Source: an uncultured Oscillospiraceae bacterium (GTDB taxonomy: Bacteria; Bacillota; Clostridia; Oscillospirales; Oscillospiraceae). From it: 20,385 nucleotides of DNA. Made by a program: the position numbers and the translations under genes. Location of the stretch: the NCBI GenBank assembly GCA_910588455.1, contig CAJUPG010000032.1, positions 1 through 20,385 of the forward strand, written 5' to 3'. The notes under the pieces were generated by a model, which saw only the letters and a program-made list of their open reading frames with translations, made no database searches and had not been told where the DNA came from. Of this stretch, positions 1 through 7,410 are shown in pieces (position 1 is the first letter of the stretch; every line of letters begins with the position of its first letter).

Positions 1-405
1 TACGAGGCCCACATTCTCAGCGCCCACCGCACCCCCGCCGCCGCTGCGGACTTCGCCAAACACGCAAGGGCCAACGGCTTCGGCGTGCTGATCTGCGCGG
101 CGGGAATGGCGGCGCACCTGGCCGGGGCGTTCGCCGGGAACTCCACCCTGCCCGTCATCGGCATACCCATGAAGGGCGGGGCCATGGACGGATTGGACGC
201 CCTGCTGGCCACCGTTCAGATGCCCAGCGGCATCCCCGTGGCCACCGTGGCCATCAACGGGGCCAAAAACGCCGCCGTGCTGGCCGCCCAGATTCTGGCG
301 GTGGAGGGCGGCGCCCTGGCGGACAAGCTGGACGGGGCCCGGCGGGAGATGGCGGACCAGATTGCCGCAAAAGAGGCCAGGCTCCAGGCGGAGCTTCAGG
401 CGTAG
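1..405 (+). CDS. purE: N5-carboxyaminoimidazole ribonucleotide mutase PurE, class I (3' part; start lies outside the window)
   Basis: The reading frame is open from base 1 to the TAG at 403-405 and gives the last 134 residues, so the N-terminal part is cut off by the window edge. The visible part begins just before the SAHRTP motif, which holds the active-site His of PurE, and continues with GVLICAAGMAAHL, PVIGIPMKGG, MPSGIPVATVAI and GAKNAAVLAAQIL, the conserved core of the family. PurE rearranges N5-CAIR to CAIR in cytosolic purine synthesis. No PurK is seen nearby, but the start of the operon is not visible. The next gene, purF, begins 19 bases downstream, and the two are clearly co-transcribed. 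The Met-like GTG at 85 is internal and is not a start. Confidence 0.96.
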   Translation, partial: YEAHILSAHRTPAAAADFAKHARANGFGVLICAAGMAAHLAGAFAGNSTLPVIGIPMKGGAMDGLDALLATVQMPSGIPVATVAINGAKNAAVLAAQILAVEGGALADKLDGARREMADQIAAKEARLQAELQA

Positions 406-424
406 GGGAAAGGAGACAGGGCAA

Positions 425-1852
425 ATGGGCGGTTTTTTTGGCGCGATTTCCCGGGAAAACGATGTGACGCTGGATCTGTTTTTCGGGGTGGACTACCACT
501 CCCACCTGGGCACCCGCCGGGGCGGCATGGTGCTGTACGACCGGGAGAAGGGCTTTCAGCGGCAGATTCACAGCATTGAAAACACCCCCTTCCGAACGAA
601 ATTTGAAAAGGATCTGGCGGAGTTCCGGGGCTGCTGCGGCATCGGCTGCATCAGCGACACCGACCCCCAGCCCCTGCTGGTGCGCTCCCACCTGGGGCTG
701 TACGCCATCACCACCGTGGGCATCATCAACAACGCGGAGGAGCTGGTGGAGAAGTACTTTTCCGACCATGGACACCAGTTTATGGCCATGAGCTCCGGCA
801 AGGTGAACTCCACCGAGCTGGCCGCCGCTCTGATCAACCAGAAGGATGATCTGGTCCAGGGCATTTTACACGCCCAGGAGGAAATTCGGGGCTCTTTGAC
901 TCTGCTGATTTTGACCCAGGCGGGGGAGATCATCGCCGCCCGGGACAAAATGGGCCGCCTGCCGGTGCTGGTGGGCAAAAAAGAGGGGGGGTGCTGCGTC
1001 TCCTTCGAGTCCTTCGCCTACCACAAGCTGGGCTATGAGAATGCCTATGAGCTGGGCCCCCGGGAGATCGTCCGGGTGACTGCCGGCGGGGTGGAAACCC
1101 TGTCCCCGGCGGGGAAGGAGATGAAAATCTGCGCCTTTTTGTGGAGCTACTACGGCTATCCCAACTCCAATTACGAGGGCATCAACGTGGAAGTGATGCG
1201 CTATCGGAACGGGGAGATCATGGCCCGGGACGACGTGGCCCACGGGCATCTGCCCAAAGTGGACTATGTGGCGGGGGTGCCCGACTCCGGCGTGCCCCAC
1301 GCCATCGGCTACGCCAATCGCAGCGGCAAGTTTTTTGCCCGGCCCTTTGTCAAATACACCCCCACCTGGCCCCGGTCCTTTATGCCCACGGACCAGAACG
1401 TCCGCAATCAGGTGGCGAAGATGAAACAGATTCCCGTGCCGGAGCTGATTGAGGGCAAAAAGCTGCTCTTTGTGGACGACTCCATCGTCCGGGGGACCCA
1501 GCTGCGGGAGACGGTGGAATTTTTGTACGAGTCCGGCGCGGAGGAGGTCCATATGCGTTCCGCCTGCCCGCCCATTATGTACAGCTGCAAATATCTGAAC
1601 TTTTCCCGGGGGAACTCGGACATGGACCTGCTGGCCCGCCGGACCGTCCAGGAGATTGAGGGGGACGAGGGACAGCTGCATCTGGAGGAGTACGCCGACG
1701 CCCGTACCGAGCGGGGACAGTGTATGCTGAAAACCATCTGCGAGAAATTCGGGTTTGACTCTCTGGGCTATCAGTCCCTGGACGGACTGCTGGAGGCCAT
1801 CGGCCTGGACCGGAGCCGGGTGTGCACCTACTGCTGGACCGGACAGGAATGA
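425..1852 (+). CDS. purF: Amidophosphoribosyltransferase PurF-type protein lacking the N-terminal catalytic Cys
   Basis: A 475-residue protein with the two-domain PurF layout: an Ntn-hydrolase (glutaminase) domain at about 2-230 and a phosphoribosyltransferase domain at about 260-460. The PRPP loop LLFVDDSIVRGTQ lies near residues 347-360. Cys236, Cys388 and the terminal CTYC pair (467/470) match the four ligands of the 4Fe-4S cluster in Bacillus-type PurF. The start at ATG 425 is set by AGGAG just upstream; an in-frame extension to 362 runs back into purE and is rejected. PurF normally makes phosphoribosylamine from PRPP and glutamine. Here the chain starts MGGFFGAIS where the family has a Cys as the mature N-terminus, so the glutaminase nucleophile is replaced by Gly and no other Cys lies near it. 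Glutamine-dependent activity is therefore doubtful; ammonia-dependent activity or a separate ammonia donor is an inference. The rest of the domain, with HLGTRRGG, is well kept, so this is not simple decay. Confidence 0.93.
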   Translation: MGGFFGAISRENDVTLDLFFGVDYHSHLGTRRGGMVLYDREKGFQRQIHSIENTPFRTKFEKDLAEFRGCCGIGCISDTDPQPLLVRSHLGLYAITTVGIINNAEELVEKYFSDHGHQFMAMSSGKVNSTELAAALINQKDDLVQGILHAQEEIRGSLTLLILTQAGEIIAARDKMGRLPVLVGKKEGGCCVSFESFAYHKLGYENAYELGPREIVRVTAGGVETLSPAGKEMKICAFLWSYYGYPNSNYEGINVEVMRYRNGEIMARDDVAHGHLPKVDYVAGVPDSGVPHAIGYANRSGKFFARPFVKYTPTWPRSFMPTDQNVRNQVAKMKQIPVPELIEGKKLLFVDDSIVRGTQLRETVEFLYESGAEEVHMRSACPPIMYSCKYLNFSRGNSDMDLLARRTVQEIEGDEGQLHLEEYADARTERGQCMLKTICEKFGFDSLGYQSLDGLLEAIGLDRSRVCTYCWTGQE

Positions 1853-1885
1853 AAATATACAATATTGTTTAGGAGGAAGCTTATT

Positions 1886-2602
1886 ATGCAGAAGTTGGAG
1901 CAGATTTACGAGGGCAAGGCCAAAAAGGTATACAGTACCGAGGACCCCAATCTGGTGATCGTGGACTACAAGGACGACGCTACCGCGTTCAACGGCCTGA
2001 AAAAAGGCACGATTGTGGGCAAGGGGGTCATCAACAACCAAATGACCAACCGCCTGATGGCGAAAATGGAGAAGGCCGGCATTCCCACCCACTTTGTGGA
2101 GGAGTTATCTGAGCGGGAAACCCTGGTGAAGCGGGTGGAGATTGTCCCCCTGGAGGTCATTATCCGCAATATCTCCGCCGGCTCCTTCGCCAAGCACTAC
2201 GGCGTAGAGGAGGGCATCGTCTTTGACGCGCCTACCATCGAATTTTCCTACAAAAACGACGACCTGGGCGACCCCCTCCTCAACGAGTACCACGCCCTGG
2301 CCCTGAAGCTGGCCACGAAGGAGGAAATCGAGCAGATCAAAAAATACGCCTTCGCGGTGAACGACGTGCTCAAGGCTTTCTGGAGCGAGTGCGGCGTGAC
2401 CCTTGTGGACTTCAAGCTGGAGTTTGGCCGCACCAGCGGCGGGGCCATCGTGCTGGCCGACGAGATCTCCCCCGACACCTGCCGTCTGTGGGACAGCAAG
2501 ACCCACGAAAAGCTGGACAAGGACCGTTTCCGCCGGGACCTGGGCGGCGTGGAGGACGCCTATTCCGAGATCATGCGCCGGCTTTTGAGCCACGACGCCT
2601 GA
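1886..2602 (+). CDS. purC: SAICAR synthetase PurC
   Basis: A 238-residue protein, the usual length for the short bacterial form. It joins CAIR and aspartate with ATP to give SAICAR. The N-terminus KLEQIYEGKAKKVY is the nucleotide-binding start of the family. The signature EVIIRNISAGSFAKHYG lies at about 90-106, and the second signature LVDFKLEFGR with ADEISPDTCRLWD follows at about 173-203. ATG 1886 is chosen because AGGAGG lies at 1871-1876 with a 9-base spacer. A TTG 21 bases upstream would put the Shine-Dalgarno inside the gene and is rejected. It sits 33 bases behind purF and 18 bases before purM in the purine operon. Confidence 0.97.
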   Translation: MQKLEQIYEGKAKKVYSTEDPNLVIVDYKDDATAFNGLKKGTIVGKGVINNQMTNRLMAKMEKAGIPTHFVEELSERETLVKRVEIVPLEVIIRNISAGSFAKHYGVEEGIVFDAPTIEFSYKNDDLGDPLLNEYHALALKLATKEEIEQIKKYAFAVNDVLKAFWSECGVTLVDFKLEFGRTSGGAIVLADEISPDTCRLWDSKTHEKLDKDRFRRDLGGVEDAYSEIMRRLLSHDA

Positions 2603-2620
2603 GAATAGGAGGTCGCAGCC

Positions 2621-3670
2621 ATGAAAAATTCCAGTTCCGAGTCCTACGCCGCCGCCGGGGTGGACGTGACCGCCGGGTATGAGGCGGTAAAGCGCATCAA
2701 GCCCATGGTGGAATCTACCTATATCCCCGGGGTGATGGGCTCCATCGGCGGCTTTGGCGGACTGTTCGCCCCGGACCTGACGGGGATGAAAAAGCCGGTG
2801 CTGGTGTCCGGCACCGACGGGGTGGGCACCAAGCTGAAGCTGGCCTTTTTGATGGACAAGCACGACACCGTGGGCATCGACTGCGTGGCCATGTGCGTCA
2901 ACGACATCGTGTGCGGCGGGGCCGCGCCCCTGTTCTTCCTGGACTATATCGCCTGCGGGAAAAATTATCCGGAGCGCATCGCCCAGATCGTCTCCGGCAT
3001 CGCCGAGGGCTGCCGCCAGGCCCAGTGCGCCCTTGTGGGGGGCGAAACCGCCGAAATGCCCGGCTTCTATCCCCCGGAGGAGTACGACCTGGCGGGGTTT
3101 TCCGTGGGCATTGTGGACGAGGAAAAGATGATTGACGGGAAAAGGCTGGCCCAGGGGGACGTGCTCATTGGCCTGGGGTCCTCCGGGGTCCACTCCAACG
3201 GTTTTTCCCTGGTCCGGAAGGTCTTTGACGTGGAGCACGCGGATTTAAAGACCCCTCTGGAGGAGCTGGAGGGCAGGAGTCTGGGGGAGGCCCTGCTGGC
3301 CCCCACGAAAATCTATGTGAAGGCCGTAAAGGCCCTGCTGGCGGCGGGGATTGACATCCACGCGGTGAGCCACATCACCGGCGGCGGATTTTATGAAAAC
3401 GTCCCCCGGATGATGACCGAAGGACTGACGGCGCAGATTTTGATGGGCTCCTTCCCCATCCTGCCCATTTTCAAGCTGCTTCAGGAGAAGGGCAATATTC
3501 CCGAGCGGGATATGTTCAATACGTTCAATATGGGCCTGGGTATGATCCTGGCCCTCCCCAGCGGGCAGGCGGAGCAGGCCCTGACCGTCCTGACTCAGGA
3601 GGGAGAGACGGCCTACGCGGTGGGCCGGGTGATCGCCGGGGACGCGGGCGTGGAGCTGGCGCGGCTATGA
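2621..3670 (+). CDS. purM: Phosphoribosylformylglycinamidine cyclo-ligase (AIR synthetase) PurM
   Basis: A 349-residue full-length PurM, which closes the imidazole ring by converting FGAM to AIR with ATP. It opens with SYAAAGVDVTAGYEAVKRIK and shows the family blocks IGGFGGLFAP, LVSGTDGVGTKLKLA, GIDCVAMCVND, ALVGGETAEMPGFY and HITGGGFYENVPRM, in this order. AGGAGG at 2607-2612 sets ATG 2621. Its TGA stop overlaps the ATG of purN, so the two are very likely translationally coupled. Its substrate is made by FGAM synthase (PurL/S/Q), which is not in this window. Confidence 0.97.
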   Translation: MKNSSSESYAAAGVDVTAGYEAVKRIKPMVESTYIPGVMGSIGGFGGLFAPDLTGMKKPVLVSGTDGVGTKLKLAFLMDKHDTVGIDCVAMCVNDIVCGGAAPLFFLDYIACGKNYPERIAQIVSGIAEGCRQAQCALVGGETAEMPGFYPPEEYDLAGFSVGIVDEEKMIDGKRLAQGDVLIGLGSSGVHSNGFSLVRKVFDVEHADLKTPLEELEGRSLGEALLAPTKIYVKAVKALLAAGIDIHAVSHITGGGFYENVPRMMTEGLTAQILMGSFPILPIFKLLQEKGNIPERDMFNTFNMGLGMILALPSGQAEQALTVLTQEGETAYAVGRVIAGDAGVELARL

Positions 3671-4275
3671 AACGAATCGCGGTATTAGTATCCGGCGGCG
3701 GGACCAATTTGCAGGCCCTGATCGACACCCCCATTACCGGCGGGGAGATCGCCGCGGTGATCTCCTCCAATCCGGGGGCCTACGCCCTGGAGCGGGCCAA
3801 AAAAGCCGGGGTCCCCGGCTATGTGCTGGAAAAAAAGAATTTTGACAACTACACCAAGGCCCTGCTGGAAAAATTGCAGGAGCTGCGCATTGATTTGGTG
3901 GTGATGGCGGGGTTCATGACCATCGTGACCAAGGAGCTTTTTGAGGTCTACGAAAACGCCGTCATCAACGTCCATCCGTCCCTGATTCCGTCCTTCTGCG
4001 GGGCGGGGTGCTACGGCCTGCACGTCCATGAACAGGCCCTGGCCTACGGGGTGAAGCTTTCCGGCGCGACAGTTCATTTTGTGACGGAGGAGTGCGACGC
4101 AGGGCCGATTATTCTGCAAAAAGCCGTGGAGGTTTTGCGGGACGACACCCCGGAGACCCTGCAAAAGCGCATCATGGAACAGTGCGAATGGAAGCTGCTG
4201 CCCCAGGCGGTGAACCTGTTTTGTCAGGACCGGCTGCGGGTGGAGGGCCGTCAGGTCCGGATTTTGGAGGAATGA
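3667..4275 (+). CDS. purN: Phosphoribosylglycinamide formyltransferase PurN
   Basis: A 202-residue folate-dependent GAR transformylase. The N-terminal SGGGTNLQALID binds the phosphoribosyl group. The catalytic triad can be placed at Asn101 and His103 in INVHPSLIPSF and at Asp144 in EECDAGPI, and the SGATVHFV strand between them is intact. The start ATG 3667 overlaps the purM stop (ATGA). It uses 10-formyl-THF, as does the AICAR transformylase two genes downstream, so both formyl transfers are encoded close together. The end of the gene carries GGAGG, which serves as the ribosome binding site of the next gene. Confidence 0.96.
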   Translation: MKRIAVLVSGGGTNLQALIDTPITGGEIAAVISSNPGAYALERAKKAGVPGYVLEKKNFDNYTKALLEKLQELRIDLVVMAGFMTIVTKELFEVYENAVINVHPSLIPSFCGAGCYGLHVHEQALAYGVKLSGATVHFVTEECDAGPIILQKAVEVLRDDTPETLQKRIMEQCEWKLLPQAVNLFCQDRLRVEGRQVRILEE

Positions 4276-4277
4276 TT

Positions 4278-4982
4278 ATGATAGATTTAAACGAGTATCT
4301 GCGCAAAAATCCCTACCCGGGCCGGGGCATCCTGCTGGGGCGCTCGGCGGACAACCGGAAGGCCGTGATTGCCTATTTTATCATGGGCCGCAGCGAGAAC
4401 AGCCGCAACCGGGTCTTTGAGGAGACAGCGGACGGCATCCGTACCAGAGCCTTTGACGAGAGCAAAATGACTGATCCGTCCCTGATTATCTACCACCCGG
4501 TCCGGCTGCTGGAAAACGGCCTGCTGGTGGTGACCAACGGCGACCAGACGGACACGATCCGGGACAATGTGGCCCAGGGGCACTGCTACCGCCACGCCCT
4601 GAATACCCGGGAATTTGAGCCGGACGGCCCCAACTACACCCCCCGGATTTCCGGCGTAGTGAAGCCCGACGGGGGCTATAACCTGTCCATTTTGAAGAGC
4701 CTGGACGGCGATCCAAGCTGCTGCTGCCGGTACTTCTTCGAGTACGACCGCCCCAAAGCGGGGACGGGGCACTTCATCCACACCTATCAGGAGAACCGGG
4801 ACCCGCTGCCCTCTTTTGAGGGGGAGCCCCGGCGGGCCGCGGTGACGGCTCCCGACGCCAAGACCCTGGCAAACGAGCTTTGGGCGAATCTGAATGAGGA
4901 AAACAAGGTATCGCTCTTTGTGCGGTACGTGGATTTGGCGACAAAACAGCAGGAGACGGTGATTTTGAACAAGCATGGCTAA
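4278..4982 (+). CDS. purO: IMP cyclohydrolase, archaeal PurO-like family
   Basis: A 234-residue protein that I assign to the IMP cyclohydrolase family first known from archaeal PurO (PF07826-type). Matching blocks are GRGILLGRS near the start, FIMGRSENSRNRVF (35-48), the run around IIYHPVRLLENGLLVVTNGDQTD (70-92), and GPNYTPRISGVV (117-128). The expected reaction is closure of FAICAR to IMP, which in most bacteria is done by the N-terminal domain of PurH. The neighbouring gene encodes only the transformylase half of PurH, which fits this assignment well. ATG 4278 is preferred because GGAGG at 4266-4270 leaves a 7-base spacer; ATG 4272 leaves only one base. An odd run of three Cys lies at 148-150. 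The assignment rests on motif memory and context rather than a profile search. Confidence 0.85.
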   Translation: MIDLNEYLRKNPYPGRGILLGRSADNRKAVIAYFIMGRSENSRNRVFEETADGIRTRAFDESKMTDPSLIIYHPVRLLENGLLVVTNGDQTDTIRDNVAQGHCYRHALNTREFEPDGPNYTPRISGVVKPDGGYNLSILKSLDGDPSCCCRYFFEYDRPKAGTGHFIHTYQENRDPLPSFEGEPRRAAVTAPDAKTLANELWANLNEENKVSLFVRYVDLATKQQETVILNKHG

Positions 4983-4995
4983 GGAGTTAAAGATT

Positions 4996-6111
4996 ATGAC
5001 CGAACTTGAATTAAAATACGGCTGCAACCCCAACCAGAAGCCCGCCCGCATTTTTATGCAGGAGGGCCCGCTGCCCCTTGCCGTCCTCAACGGCAAACCG
5101 GGCTATATCAACTTCATGGACGCGCTCAACTCCTGGCAGCTGGTCCAGCAGCTGAAAAAATCCACCGGTCTGGCCGCCGCCGCATCCTTTAAGCACGTTT
5201 CTCCCGCCGGCGCGGCCCTGGGCCTGCCCCTGAGCGACACAGAGCGTAAAATCTACTTCGCCCCCGAGGGCCATCTGTCCCCCATTGCCTGCGCCTATAT
5301 CCGCGCCCGGGGCACCGACCGGCTGTGCTCCTTCGGGGACTGGGCGGCCCTGTCCGACATCTGCGACGAGGACACCGCCCGGTTCCTGGCCCTGGAGGTC
5401 TCCGACGGCGTGATCGCCCCCGGCTACACGGAAAAAGCCCTGGAAATTCTGAAAACCAAGCGCAAGGGCGGCTATAACATCATTCAGATTGACCCGGACT
5501 ACAAGCCCGCCCCCATCGAGCGCCGCAGCATCTTCGGCATCATGTTTGAGCAGGGGTACAACGATTTGGCCATTGACGGCGATCTGCTCCAGAACATCGT
5601 CACGAAGAACAAGGACCTGCCCCAGCAGGCGAAAAACGATATGCTTCTGGCGCTGATTACCCTGAAATATACCCAGTCCAATTCGGTGTGCTACGTGAAG
5701 GACGGCCAGACACTGGGGGTGGGCGCCGGCCAGCAGAGCCGCATCCACTGCACCCGTCTGGCGGGGAACAAGGCGGATCTCTGGTGCCTGCGGCAGCACC
5801 CCAAGGTGCTGGAGCTGAAGTTCCCGGAAAATGTCCGCCGGCCGGACCGGGATAACGCCATTGACGATTTTATCGCCCAAAAGCTCACGGAGGAGGAGAA
5901 ACGGGCTTGGATTTCCGAGACCCTTACCGGCGTGACCCTGGGCTCCGACGCGTTCTTCCCCTTCGGGGACAACGTGGACCGGGCCCACCAGTCCGGGGTG
6001 CAGTATATCGCACAGCCCGGCGGCTCCATCCGGGACGACCAGGTTATTGAGACGGCGAACAAGTATAACATGGTGATGGCCTTTACCGGAATTCGGCTGT
6101 TCCATCATTAA
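4996..6111 (+). CDS. purH: Stand-alone AICAR transformylase (PurH C-terminal domain only)
   Basis: A 371-residue protein matching only the AICAR formyltransferase part of PurH; the MGS-like IMP cyclohydrolase domain (about 190 residues in a normal 510-residue PurH) is absent. Lys66 and His67 in ASFKHVSPAGAALG are the catalytic pair. The C-terminus PGGSIRDDQVIETANKYN followed by FTGIRLFHH is the classical PurH end. It transfers formyl from 10-formyl-THF to AICAR, giving FAICAR for the adjacent PurO-like cyclohydrolase. AAGGAG at 4981-4986 favours ATG 4996. The in-frame ATG 4975 lies inside the preceding gene without a good ribosome binding site and would add seven residues. The domain is complete, so this is a natural split form and not a truncation. 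Confidence 0.93.
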   Translation: MTELELKYGCNPNQKPARIFMQEGPLPLAVLNGKPGYINFMDALNSWQLVQQLKKSTGLAAAASFKHVSPAGAALGLPLSDTERKIYFAPEGHLSPIACAYIRARGTDRLCSFGDWAALSDICDEDTARFLALEVSDGVIAPGYTEKALEILKTKRKGGYNIIQIDPDYKPAPIERRSIFGIMFEQGYNDLAIDGDLLQNIVTKNKDLPQQAKNDMLLALITLKYTQSNSVCYVKDGQTLGVGAGQQSRIHCTRLAGNKADLWCLRQHPKVLELKFPENVRRPDRDNAIDDFIAQKLTEEEKRAWISETLTGVTLGSDAFFPFGDNVDRAHQSGVQYIAQPGGSIRDDQVIETANKYNMVMAFTGIRLFHH

Positions 6112-6129
6112 AAGAGAGGTGTCGAGCAT

Positions 6130-7410
6130 ATGAATGTCCTGGTAGTCGGCGGCGGAGGCCGCGAGCACGCCATTTGCTGGAAGCTCCGCCAGAGTCCGAA
6201 CGTCACCCAGCTGTACTGCGCCCCCGGCAACGGGGGAATTGCCGGACTGGCCCAGTGCGTCCCCATCAAGGCCACCGACGTGGAGGGGATAGTCCGGTGG
6301 GCCAAGGAAAACGCCATGGACTTCGTCATGGTGGCCCCGGACGACCCCCTGGCCCTGGGGATGGTGGACGCCCTGGAGGCGGCGGGCATCCCCGCCTTCG
6401 GCCCCCGGAAAAACGCCGCCATCATTGAGGCCAGCAAGGCTTTTTCCAAGGAGCTGATGAAAAAATACAACATCCCCACCGCAAAGTACGAGACCTTTAC
6501 TGATTTGGAGAAGGCCCTGGCCTATCTCGACGCGCAGGGCGCGCCCATCGTGGTCAAGGCCGACGGGCTGGCTTTGGGCAAGGGCGTTGTGGTGGCCCAG
6601 ACGGCGGAGGAGGCCAAAAACGCCGTCCGGGAGATGATGGAGGACAAGAAGTTCGGCGAGAGCGGCTCCACAGTGGTGATTGAGGAGTGCATGACCGGGC
6701 CGGAGGTGACGGTGCTGGCCTTCTGCGACGGAGAGCATCTGGCCACGATGCCCTCCAGCCAGGACCACAAGCGGGCCTTCGACGGCAACCAGGGCCCCAA
6801 CACCGGCGGCATGGGGGCCTTCGCGCCCTCCCCCAACTACACCCCCGAAATCGCCGCGGAGTGCATGGAGAAAATTTTCCTGCCTACCGTGGCGGCGCTG
6901 AAGGCGGAAGGCCGGCCCTTCCGGGGTGTGATTTACTTCGGGCTGATGCTTACCCCCCAGGGGCCCCGGGTGGTGGAGTACAACGCCCGTTTCGGGGACC
7001 CGGAGACCCAGGCGGTGCTGTCCCTGCTGGACAGTGATCTGCTGGAGATTTTCCAGGCCTGCGTCCAGGGGACCCTAGACCAGGTGGATATCGAGTGGGC
7101 GGATGGGGCCGCCTGCTGTCTGGTGCTGGCCTCCGGGGGCTACCCGGCCAGCTATCAGAGCGGCTATCCCATCACCGGCCTGGAGCAGGCGGGGGAGAAG
7201 GCCGTGGTGTTCCATGCAGGCACCAAACGGCAGGAGGACGGCCGGATGGTCACCGCCGGGGGCCGGGTCCTGGGGGTCACCGCCGTGGGGGACACCCTGG
7301 AACAGGCCGTAGCCGCCAGCTATGAGGCGGCCAAGTCCATTCAGTTTGAGCATATGCACTACCGCACCGACATCGGGAGGGATGGGGCGTGCGCCTGTCG
7401 GAACGCGTAA
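6130..7410 (+). CDS. purD: Phosphoribosylamine-glycine ligase (GAR synthetase) PurD
   Basis: A 426-residue PurD, which joins glycine to phosphoribosylamine with ATP. It begins with the typical MNVLVVGGGGREHAI and then carries the ATP-grasp fold: FSKELMKKYNIPTA at about 108-121, VVKADGLALGKGVVVA, FDGNQGPNTGGMGAF, and the metal-binding VVEYNARFGDPETQAVL. Length is typical. The C-terminus HYRTDIGRDG is the family end, followed by a short tail that runs 22 bases into the next gene. It is the last purine gene of the operon and uses the unstable product of PurF. Confidence 0.97.
   Translation: MNVLVVGGGGREHAICWKLRQSPNVTQLYCAPGNGGIAGLAQCVPIKATDVEGIVRWAKENAMDFVMVAPDDPLALGMVDALEAAGIPAFGPRKNAAIIEASKAFSKELMKKYNIPTAKYETFTDLEKALAYLDAQGAPIVVKADGLALGKGVVVAQTAEEAKNAVREMMEDKKFGESGSTVVIEECMTGPEVTVLAFCDGEHLATMPSSQDHKRAFDGNQGPNTGGMGAFAPSPNYTPEIAAECMEKIFLPTVAALKAEGRPFRGVIYFGLMLTPQGPRVVEYNARFGDPETQAVLSLLDSDLLEIFQACVQGTLDQVDIEWADGAACCLVLASGGYPASYQSGYPITGLEQAGEKAVVFHAGTKRQEDGRMVTAGGRVLGVTAVGDTLEQAVAASYEAAKSIQFEHMHYRTDIGRDGACACRNA

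Noticed and set aside
866..2092. Long open frame on the minus strand opposite purF/purC
   Set aside because: Low-complexity His/Gly/Val-rich translation, no ribosome binding site, and fully antisense to well-conserved genes; a GC-rich shadow.
5011..6768. 585-codon minus-strand frame opposite the transformylase and purD genes
   Set aside because: Antisense to two clear enzymes whose motifs explain the codons; no recognisable domain.
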